From assembly GCA_007132685.1 (NCBI GenBank), contig SLOC01000043.1:1-5317 (forward strand): 5,317 bases of DNA, written 5' to 3'. Source of the DNA: Candidatus Saccharimonadota bacterium. GTDB lineage: Bacteria > Patescibacteriota > Saccharimonadia > Saccharimonadales > SLHW01. The notes below the pieces were generated by a model. That model was not told the origin of the DNA and ran no database searches. It was given only the letters and a program-made list of their open reading frames with translations. Made by a program: the position numbers and the translations under genes. Shown piece by piece: positions 1-4,638 of this stretch (positions are counted from its first letter, which is position 1; the number at the start of each line of letters is the position of its first letter).

Positions 1-348
1 CGATACGGTAGACACAATGGCTATGTTTTTGGTTACTGTACTTGGCACGTTGCTAATCGACGAGCCGAGGCTGGCCGACCGATACCGAATAACTTGGGTC
101 ATGCTCGAACGTGGGCGCCAAACGCTCAGCGGTTTGGCATGACGGTAACCGAAAACCCAGAACAAGGGTCAGTGCTTTGGCACAAGGACACCTCTATTGC
201 TTGGGGTCTTGGCCATGTTGGTTACGTAGAGCAAATAAACAATGACGGCTCAATCGTTGTATCAGACATGAACTATCCGCGCTGGAATGCGGTATCGCAT
301 CGGACCATCGAACCTTCAGAGTTTGGTAGCTATCTCTTTATCAATTAG
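1..348 (+). CDS. CHAP-domain peptidoglycan hydrolase, 3' part
   Basis: Reading frame 1 is open from the first base to a TAG at 346-348, giving 115 residues of the C-terminal part of a protein whose start lies outside the window. It is a CHAP (cysteine, histidine-dependent amidohydrolase/peptidase) domain. The nucleophile motif is YCTWHVANRR with Cys at visible residue 13, the histidine motif is GHVGYVEQ with His at 72, and SDMNY (Asp89, Asn91) supplies the usual third acidic or polar residue. CHAP domains cleave peptide or amide bonds in peptidoglycan and normally sit at the C-terminus of exported proteins, often after a signal peptide and coiled coil; neither can be seen here. An internal TTG at 94 could be taken for a start, but it would remove the catalytic cysteine. 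The gene ends 49 bases before obg, and I see no convincing terminator between them. Family is certain enough; exact substrate bond is not. Confidence 0.9.
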   Translation, partial: RYGRHNGYVFGYCTWHVANRRAEAGRPIPNNLGHARTWAPNAQRFGMTVTENPEQGSVLWHKDTSIAWGLGHVGYVEQINNDGSIVVSDMNYPRWNAVSHRTIEPSEFGSYLFIN

Positions 349-360
349 TGAGGTTAAATT

Positions 361-411
361 ATGAGCGCATTCGAAAAACGCGCTATAATTAATATTTATG
401 TTTGTAGATAA
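361..411 (+). CDS. possible 16-aa leader peptide overlapping obg start
   Basis: ATG at 361 opens a 16-codon frame (MSAFEKRAIINIYVCR) that stops at TAA 409-411, 14 bases inside obg and in another frame. It has a good Shine-Dalgarno, GAGG at 350-353, seven bases upstream, while the obg ATG at 398 has none. It could only be translated from a transcript reading through from the CHAP gene, because the obg -10 box lies inside it. A ribosome ending at 411 could couple to the obg start. The peptide resembles nothing I know; this may be a chance ORF. Confidence 0.25.
   Translation: MSAFEKRAIINIYVCR
364..384. repeat. short inverted repeat beside the obg -10 box
   Basis: AGCGC (364-368) and GCGCT (380-384) form a perfect 5-bp inverted repeat with an 11-base loop. 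The right arm touches the first base of the TATAAT box. It could be a weak hairpin at the end of the CHAP transcript or an operator for obg. No T-tract follows it, so it is not a typical intrinsic terminator. Confidence 0.25.
384..389 (+). promoter_or_regulatory. obg promoter -10 box, probably giving leaderless mRNA
   Basis: A perfect TATAAT ends eight bases before the obg ATG (398). No good -35 is seen: at a 17-base spacing the hexamer is ATGAGC. Standard spacing puts transcription start at about 394-398, and A398, the first base of the start codon, is a good candidate. The region before the ATG has no Shine-Dalgarno, which fits a leaderless message. Confidence 0.55.
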
Positions 412-1681
412 GGCAGAGGTTACAGTAAAAGCTGGTGACGGCGGTCCGGGCGTCGTGAGTTTTCGCCATGAAAAATACGTCGATCGCGGTGGTCCTGACG
501 GTGGTGATGGCGGCAAGGGTGGCGATGTCGTATTTCGTGGTCGCGATAATCAACACACGCTAGCACGATTTCGTCATCAGAGGGAGCTAAAGGCAGATGC
601 CGGTCAGAGCGGCGGAAAACGAAAGCGTCGTGGCAAGAGCGCAGAAGATTTACTGATTGATGTTCCGGTGGGCACCGAGATAGTAGATTCTGAGACAAAT
701 CAGACAATTGCTGACATTACTCAACCAGAACAAACAGTCGTAGTGGCAAACGGTGGTTCTGGCGGATTTGGCAACGCGCACTTCAAATCGTCAACCCGAC
801 AAGCACCACGTATTGCCGAGAAAGGCGAGCCAGGCGAGGAGCGACTTGTTAGCCTGGAACTAAAGATGATTGCTGACGTTGGCATCGTTGGCCTACCGAA
901 CGCAGGTAAATCAACCTTTTTATCAGTAGTGAGCAACGCACAGCCCGAGATTGCAAATTATCCATTCACGACGTTGCAGCCCAATCTAGGTGTGGTTGAC
1001 GTAGACAACGAGCATAGCCTACTGTTTGCAGATATCCCTGGCTTGATTGCCGGTGCCAGTAAAGGCAAGGGCCTGGGCGATGATTTTTTGCGACACGTGG
1101 AACGAACCGCTGTACTGTTGCATCTTATCGATGCATATCAAGACGACGTTACCCAGGCATACCAAACAATCCAGCAAGAGCTTGCAGAGTATAAGGTCGA
1201 CCTGACGGATAAGCCTCAGATTATCGCACTGACGAAAGTCGAAGGGCTCGATGAAGAGATTCTTGCAGACCAACAGGCAGCGGTTCAATCAGCTACAGGT
1301 AACACAATCCAGGTGTTTACGATTTCATCTCAAACCAAGCAAGGGATTGATGAACTATTACGCGAGTTGCTCGCACTTGTCGAAACGTTCAAGGCGCAGG
1401 CAGTATCTGAAGTAGAAACGACTGAGAGTCCAGCAGAACCAGTAATCACGCTCCCGTCAGCGGACGAGAGTTGGCAGGTTGTCCAGAAGAAAAAACGTTT
1501 TATCGTAACTGGCAAGAAGATAGAACGTTTTGCACATAAGACTGATGCGCACAGTGAGCCTGCTGTTGATCGACTCCGGGATATCATGCGCAAGATGGGT
1601 ATCATGCATGAACTAGAACGAAAAGGTATCGAACCGGGTAGTCGTATCGATATCGCGGATATCATTTCGTTGGAGTACTGA
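398..1681 (+). CDS. obg: GTPase Obg/CgtA with OCT domain
   Basis: This encodes the conserved Obg-family GTPase, a cytoplasmic large-subunit ribosome-assembly factor also linked to stringent response and cell-cycle control. At 427 aa it has normal family length. Residues 1-157 form the glycine-rich Obg domain (GGPDGGDGGKGG at 31-42). The G domain follows, with G1 GLPNAGKST at 165-173, switch I YPFTTLQPNLG at 188-198 and G3 DIPGLI at 212-217. G4, usually NKxD, reads TKVE at 279-282, an unusual change at the guanine-specificity site. G5 is probably ISS near 309-311. An acidic linker (about 330-355) leads to an OCT domain (about 356-427, FIVTGKKIERF... to ISLEY), as in Bacillus and actinobacterial Obg but not E. 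coli ObgE. The start is secure because MFVDKAEVTVKAGDGG matches the family N-terminus, although no Shine-Dalgarno is present. Its TGA overlaps the next gene's ATG by one base. Confidence 0.97.
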   Translation: MFVDKAEVTVKAGDGGPGVVSFRHEKYVDRGGPDGGDGGKGGDVVFRGRDNQHTLARFRHQRELKADAGQSGGKRKRRGKSAEDLLIDVPVGTEIVDSETNQTIADITQPEQTVVVANGGSGGFGNAHFKSSTRQAPRIAEKGEPGEERLVSLELKMIADVGIVGLPNAGKSTFLSVVSNAQPEIANYPFTTLQPNLGVVDVDNEHSLLFADIPGLIAGASKGKGLGDDFLRHVERTAVLLHLIDAYQDDVTQAYQTIQQELAEYKVDLTDKPQIIALTKVEGLDEEILADQQAAVQSATGNTIQVFTISSQTKQGIDELLRELLALVETFKAQAVSEVETTESPAEPVITLPSADESWQVVQKKKRFIVTGKKIERFAHKTDAHSEPAVDRLRDIMRKMGIMHELERKGIEPGSRIDIADIISLEY

Positions 1682-2259
1682 TGCTTGCTTCGAAAGAGCG
1701 AATATATTTGCAGTATCGACCAGACGAATCATCACTCGGTGTAATACTCAATTTGCAGAAAAAATCTACAGAAGCGAACCCACAAGGCAGACCAGTACAG
1801 CAAGAGCGTCTACATGTGACAGTCATTCATTTTGGCATAGCAGCTGACGTGTACCGTGAACTATCCCAGCAGAATCCAAAACTCAACTGGGAAGAATTTG
1901 CCCGCGCAGCAGAGCAGTTTATAACCCTTAGCCAATCGGCGCTCCCTGAGGAGGTTACGGTACAACCAACCGGACTGGAATTCTTTGGCCATCGTTCGTC
2001 AGTGCTCGCGCTTTCCGTACGGCCGGACCAGACACTAATAGATGCTCACCAATCATCACTTCAGCAGCTCAAGGATTTTTTAGAGGCTTGTGGTATCTCC
2101 TACCCAGTAGCTTTTATGCAAGGTAGCACGAATTTTCGCTATGCACTTACTTTGCGACCTCATTTTTCGCTAGTAAAGGCCGCTCGTCATGTACCAGAAG
2201 ATGCGCCAAGTGATTTCCCGGCACTTAAATTAAAGGCTATGCCAATCCACTACAGCTGA
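1681..2259 (+). CDS. 2H phosphoesterase (2'-5' RNA ligase/LigT-like fold)
   Basis: This 192-aa soluble protein carries the paired signature of the 2H phosphoesterase superfamily: HVT at residues 45-47 (context RLHVTVIHFG) and HFS at 161-163 (context LRPHFSLVKA). In the family the two H-x-T/S motifs come from two halves of a bilobed fold and together hydrolyse or join 2',5' and 2',3'-cyclic phosphate bonds in RNA or nucleotides. Family length (about 180-200 aa) fits. The particular substrate cannot be read from the sequence, and it is not an obvious canonical ThpR. The ATG overlaps the obg stop (TGATG), and GGAG at 1672-1675 lies five bases upstream inside the obg coding region, so the gene is very likely co-transcribed and translationally coupled with obg. 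The coupling suggests an RNA-related housekeeping role, which is inference. No clear terminator follows its TGA. Confidence 0.8.
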   Translation: MLASKERIYLQYRPDESSLGVILNLQKKSTEANPQGRPVQQERLHVTVIHFGIAADVYRELSQQNPKLNWEEFARAAEQFITLSQSALPEEVTVQPTGLEFFGHRSSVLALSVRPDQTLIDAHQSSLQQLKDFLEACGISYPVAFMQGSTNFRYALTLRPHFSLVKAARHVPEDAPSDFPALKLKAMPIHYS

Positions 2260-2335
2260 GAACAAAATCAAGGCAATAAGCCAAATGACCACCGTATACG
2301 ACACCAAGTATCATCAGCTAATCAAGGGGTATATA

Positions 2336-2363
2336 TTGACAAATATTAAATTGCTAGTATAAA
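2336..2363 (+). promoter_or_regulatory. strong promoter of the 132-aa orphan gene
   Basis: The -35 is a perfect TTGACA (2336-2341), followed by a 16-base spacer and TATAAA (2358-2363); TAAAAT at 2360-2365 with an 18-base spacer is an equivalent reading. It is the best sigma-70-type promoter in the window. Predicted transcription start is near 2370, giving a leader of about 32 bases. The string CTAGTATAA over the -10 recurs at the promoter near 5292. Confidence 0.8.
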
Positions 2364-2378
2364 ATACCTCAGCTATAA

Positions 2379-2405
2379 ATGTAATCACAGGATATTTATG
2401 TAATG
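2379..2405 (+). promoter_or_regulatory. leader with two ATG-TAA start-stop elements
   Basis: The short leader of the orphan gene holds two copies of ATGTAAT. The first is at 2379-2385. The second, at 2398-2404, runs into the true start as ATGTAATG (2398-2405), so its stop overlaps the gene's ATG at 2403. The only Shine-Dalgarno-like string, AGGA (2389-2392), is five bases from the ATG at 2398 and ten from the ATG at 2403, so it serves the start-stop pair at least as well as the gene. This could stall ribosomes or feed reinitiation at 2403, or simply be chance in AT-rich DNA. Confidence 0.35.
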
Positions 2406-2801
2406 AGTGAAGCTGAAAAAACTACTATAGAACAACCTGTCCTCACAGAAATTGGTTCATCATATTACGTGAACACAGATACTATTGAGACGATGATGCG
2501 CGGAGAAGCCGGTCTATTCAGGTATGCTGGCATGCAGCCAGATTTCTATGCTATCCAGAATGGGGATGAAAGTGGTCGCTCTTTTGCGGTGGATTGTCTA
2601 TATTCTGAAGGTGATGATTCATATCTCGGATCGTATATTATCCGGATGCCAAGTAGCTTGGGCAAGAAACTTGCCGCTTGGCGTGGCAAGCCCGCCCGAG
2701 CTCATGTAAGCTCTGATATTCGACCAGTATCACAAGACATTGCGTTTAGCTTTGCTCATGCGTGTATGGACGAAGTAGTTGATAGAGAGATGATGAATTA
2801 A
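2403..2801 (+). CDS. 132-aa protein of unknown function
   Basis: I do not recognise this protein. It is 132 aa, net acidic and soluble-looking, with no signal peptide, membrane segment, repeat or cysteine pair suggesting metal binding. Visible landmarks are a polar N-terminus (residues 1-12), a segment YYVNTDTIETMMRGE near 21-35, a probable beta-rich centre (VDCLYSEGDDSYLGSYIIRM) and a C-terminal helix rich in Asp, Glu and Met (about 113-132). It stands alone between its own strong promoter and a hairpin plus T-tract just after its stop, so it is a single-gene transcript and probably well expressed. The ATG at 2403 is chosen because it begins a continuous frame right after the leader; the ATG at 2398 is followed at once by TAA. 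It could be lineage-specific. Coding status is well supported; function is open. Confidence 0.8.
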   Translation: MSEAEKTTIEQPVLTEIGSSYYVNTDTIETMMRGEAGLFRYAGMQPDFYAIQNGDESGRSFAVDCLYSEGDDSYLGSYIIRMPSSLGKKLAAWRGKPARAHVSSDIRPVSQDIAFSFAHACMDEVVDREMMN

Positions 2802-2809
2802 GTTAAAAT
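2779..2809 (+). promoter_or_regulatory. candidate sbcB promoter
   Basis: TTGATA (2779-2784, five of six matches to the -35 consensus) lies in the last codons of the orphan gene. TAAAAT (2804-2809) follows after 19 bases; GTTAAA at 2802-2807 would give 17. Transcription would start near 2816, giving an sbcB leader of about 27 bases that still contains the whole terminator-like hairpin at 2831-2853. This is the only plausible promoter I see between the two genes. Confidence 0.45.
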
Positions 2810-2830
2810 GTAGCTACAGATGATGCTACA
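2809..2830 (+). other. small hairpin directly before the sbcB-start hairpin
   Basis: TGTAGC (2809-2814) pairs with GCTACA (2825-2830) in a 6-bp perfect stem with a 10-base loop. It abuts the next hairpin (starting 2831) with no spacer, so the two could stack in RNA. It forms fully only in readthrough transcripts from the orphan gene, since a start near 2816 would remove its left arm. Confidence 0.45.
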
Positions 2831-2864
2831 CTGGCTGTCATAATGGCAGCCAGTTTTTTATTTT
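2831..2864 (+). terminator. intrinsic terminator-like hairpin over the sbcB start codon
   Basis: CTGGCTGTCA (2831-2840) pairs with TGGCAGCCAG (2844-2853) through 10 pairs including one G-U, around a three-base TAA loop. TTTTTTATTTT (2854-2864) follows. This is textbook rho-independent terminator structure, starting 30 bases after the orphan gene's stop. It also contains the sbcB start: the ATG (2843-2845) begins in the loop and the T-tract encodes FLF. It can end orphan-gene transcripts and, on sbcB's own mRNA, would attenuate transcription or hide the start codon. Confidence 0.75.
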
Positions 2865-4291
2865 ATGATCTAGAAACCTCAGGGGTGAACCCTCGCGAGG
2901 CGCGGATCATGCAATTTGCCGCGCAGCGCACGAACCTTGACCTGGAGCCGATAGGCGAGCCATACAACTATTTGATCCGGCTTACCGCAGATGTGTTGCC
3001 TGACCCGGAGGCAATCCTCGTTACCGGCATTACCCCTCAGCAAACAATCGACGGTGGCTACACTGAAGCGGAGTTTTTGAAGATTTTCCATACTGATATC
3101 GCCACACCCGGGACGATTTTTACCGGATTTAATTCGGTGCGGTTCGACGATGAGTTTCTTCGCTTTCTTAATTATCGAAACTTCTATGATCCCTATGAGT
3201 GGTCATGGAAAGACGATCGTTCACGCTGGGACATGCTCGATGTCGTACGGATGACGCGAGCACTTCGCCCAGATGGTATCAAGTGGCCGTTTGCTAGTGA
3301 TGGCTCAGCAACGAATCGGCTGGAGCTCCTAGCTGAGCTTAACCAGCTCACTCACGAAAAAGCGCACGACGCCCTCAGTGATGTACAAGCTACGATTGCC
3401 CTTGCACAATTAATCAAACAACAGCAACCTAAGCTATTTGATTTCCTACTATCGATGCGTGACAAGCGCGCAGTCGCAGATATCGTCTCCTCGAACCAGC
3501 CATTTGTCTACACATCAGGGCGTTATGATAGTGAGTTCGAAAAAACCACTGTAGCCGTTCATTTGGCCGATGTACCTGATCAACCAGGAGCCGCACTCGT
3601 ATATGACCTACGTTACGACGCACAAGAATATACCGACAAATCAGAGGACGATTTACTAAAAACCTGGCAGGCGCGTCACAATGAACGTGAATTCCCTATG
3701 CCGGTGAAGATTCTACGTTATAACCGTTGTCCAGCAATTGCGCCACTCGGCGTGTTAGACGAAGCCAGCCAAAAACGCCTCGCTATAGACACCTCACAAG
3801 TAAAAAAGAACTACAAGAAGCTTCAAACCCATCGTTCGACACTTGCGTCCGCGTTCCAGAACGTCGCGCAGGCATCCCGTCCGAGCGAACAGGAAAGATT
3901 GTTCGACGCTGATAAGGTTGATGTAGATAGTCGATTGTATGATGGCTTTTTCTCTCGCAAGGATAGCGAACTACTTGCAAGGGTTCGTGCAGCCAAACCA
4001 GAAGACCTTACAACGACCCGTTTTACTTTTCAGGATGACCGCCTAAACGCACTACTGCCGCTGTATAAAGCACGAAATTATCCTGAAAGCCTGAGTAGTG
4101 AAGAGCAGATGGAGTGGGAGAACTTTCGTTATCGTCGGCTCGTTCAAGGCGATGAAAAAAGTTGGTTGGCTCGATTTTCACGGCAACTACAAGTTACGGC
4201 TGAACGGATTGCCTCGCAGTCACCAGACAAACAATACCTCTTGGAAGAGCTGCAGCTTTATGCTGAAAGTATCGCGCCAATTGAGCCCTAA
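2843..4291 (+). CDS. sbcB: exodeoxyribonuclease I (SbcB)
   Basis: ExoI digests single-stranded DNA 3' to 5' and acts in recombination, mismatch repair and clean-up of 3' tails. The 482-aa product matches E. coli ExoI (475 aa) almost end to end. The DEDDh active site is complete: Asp9 and Glu11 (FYDLETSG), Asp102 (SVRFDDE), His175 and Asp180 (HDALSD), all at a constant offset of six from the E. coli residues. The exonuclease domain (1 to about 195) includes the ExoI-specific block NFYDPYEWSWKDDRSRWD at 113-130. An SH3-like middle (about 196-350, with RCPAIAPLGVL at 295-305) and a C-terminal helical domain (about 355-482, with LYDGFFSRKD) follow. The start cannot be later, because FLFYDLET is strand one of the catalytic domain. 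There is no Shine-Dalgarno and the ATG lies in a hairpin. ExoI is best known from gammaproteobacteria, so transfer is plausible. The stop is five bases from the convergent small gene's stop. Confidence 0.97.
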   Translation: MAASFLFYDLETSGVNPREARIMQFAAQRTNLDLEPIGEPYNYLIRLTADVLPDPEAILVTGITPQQTIDGGYTEAEFLKIFHTDIATPGTIFTGFNSVRFDDEFLRFLNYRNFYDPYEWSWKDDRSRWDMLDVVRMTRALRPDGIKWPFASDGSATNRLELLAELNQLTHEKAHDALSDVQATIALAQLIKQQQPKLFDFLLSMRDKRAVADIVSSNQPFVYTSGRYDSEFEKTTVAVHLADVPDQPGAALVYDLRYDAQEYTDKSEDDLLKTWQARHNEREFPMPVKILRYNRCPAIAPLGVLDEASQKRLAIDTSQVKKNYKKLQTHRSTLASAFQNVAQASRPSEQERLFDADKVDVDSRLYDGFFSRKDSELLARVRAAKPEDLTTTRFTFQDDRLNALLPLYKARNYPESLSSEEQMEWENFRYRRLVQGDEKSWLARFSRQLQVTAERIASQSPDKQYLLEELQLYAESIAPIEP

Positions 4292-4296
4292 AAGCG

Positions 4297-4440
4297 CTAG
4301 TTGCCTTGTGGGTTGGTAGATTGCTTGCTCGAAAGTAAGCAGTACGCCATAAAGCCAAACCATGCGAGGGTTGCCACATGCGCAAAGCTGATTTCCAGTT
4401 GAGTACCAGGAACAATACCCAAAACGATAAATTCGACCAT
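4297..4440 (-). CDS. 47-aa small hydrophobic membrane protein
   Basis: ATG at 4440 reads leftwards to TAG at 4297-4299, giving 47 aa: a hydrophobic start (VEFIVLGIV, residues 2-10), a PGT turn (11-13), a short amphipathic piece, a likely transmembrane helix (about 22-38, VATLAWFGFMAYCLLSS) and a polar tail (KQSTNPQGN, 39-47). Support for a real gene is strong: AGGAG six bases before the ATG, a good promoter further upstream, a full membrane-protein profile, and a stop five bases short of the convergent sbcB stop, so almost no overlap. It fills what would otherwise be an empty gap. I cannot assign a family or function; a small inner-membrane protein or membrane-active peptide are both possible. 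Longer frames over the same DNA run far into sbcB and lack a ribosome-binding site. Confidence 0.7.
   Translation of the reverse strand: MVEFIVLGIVPGTQLEISFAHVATLAWFGFMAYCLLSSKQSTNPQGN
4322..4341. other. hairpin in the convergent 3' region
   Basis: TGCTTGCT (4322-4329) pairs with AGTAAGCA (4334-4341) over eight positions, one of them G-U, with a CGAA loop. It lies 31 bases past the sbcB stop and inside the tail of the 47-aa gene. No T-tract follows on either strand, so it is a weak terminator candidate at best; it may simply protect the sbcB mRNA 3' end. Confidence 0.3.
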
Positions 4441-4446
4441 ATTTTT

Positions 4447-4451
4447 CTCCT
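4447..4451 (-). promoter_or_regulatory. ribosome-binding site of the 47-aa gene
   Basis: AGGAG on the minus strand (CTCCT on plus), six bases from the ATG at 4440. It is among the clearest Shine-Dalgarno sites in the window and is the main reason for choosing this start and frame. Confidence 0.8.
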
Positions 4452-4481
4452 AGATAACCAAGTGGTATTATGTAGAAGTTT

Positions 4482-4510
4482 ACAATAACAAATACTAGCG
4501 CATAAGTCAA
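4482..4510 (-). promoter_or_regulatory. promoter of the 47-aa gene
   Basis: On the minus strand TTGACT (4510-4505) is followed by an exact 17-base spacer and TATTGT (4487-4482). The leader would be about 35 bases and carries the AGGAG site. The spacer contains CTAGTAT, also seen at two plus-strand promoters here. Confidence 0.6.
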
Positions 4511-4532
4511 TAAAATTGCAGTAATCGTTTAT

Positions 4533-4552
4533 GGTTATGAGCGTCAATAACC
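4533..4552. repeat. inverted repeat between divergent promoters
   Basis: GGTTAT (4533-4538) and ATAACC (4547-4552) form a perfect 6-bp inverted repeat with an 8-base gap. A further ATAACC is at 4454-4459. The repeat lies just upstream of the minus-strand -35 and overlaps the -35 region of the plus-strand promoter, a natural place for a shared operator. Six-base arms can arise by chance. Confidence 0.3.
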
Positions 4553-4565
4553 TACCAACACATTA

Positions 4566-4574
4566 TGCTACAAT
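4566..4574 (+). promoter_or_regulatory. extended -10 promoter of the 200-aa gene
   Basis: TGCTACAAT (4566-4574) is a full extended -10 (TGn plus TACAAT). The -35 region is poor (AATAAC at 17-base spacing), as is common for extended -10 promoters. Transcription would start near 4581, leaving a leader of about 58 bases that ends in GGAGGG (4628-4633), five bases before the ATG at 4639. Confidence 0.6.
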
Positions 4575-4638
4575 AGCCATAAGCTGAAGAGACGCAGCAA
4601 ACAAACAGGTGGATTAACAACAAAAACGGAGGGATACA

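Noticed and set aside
420..707. 95-aa minus-strand frame inside obg
   Set aside because: Antisense to the highly conserved glycine-rich Obg domain; its Arg/His-rich composition is what the Gly/Asp codons give on the other strand.
2293..2300. 8-bp palindrome CGTATACG
   Set aside because: Single short palindrome, about 36 bases before the nearest -35, with no second copy; expected by chance.
2285..2362. 25-codon plus-strand frame (ATG at 2285) before the orphan gene
   Set aside because: No well-spaced Shine-Dalgarno, and it runs through the promoter of the next gene; most likely chance.
4220..4510. 96-aa minus-strand frame with a hydrophobic start
   Set aside because: It begins at a TTG inside the -35 box, lacks a ribosome-binding site and runs about 70 bases into sbcB; the 47-aa frame on the same DNA has the AGGAG site and a clean stop.
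4194..4547. 117-aa minus-strand frame
   Set aside because: Overlaps sbcB by almost 100 bases, no translation signal, and mixed composition without a coherent profile.
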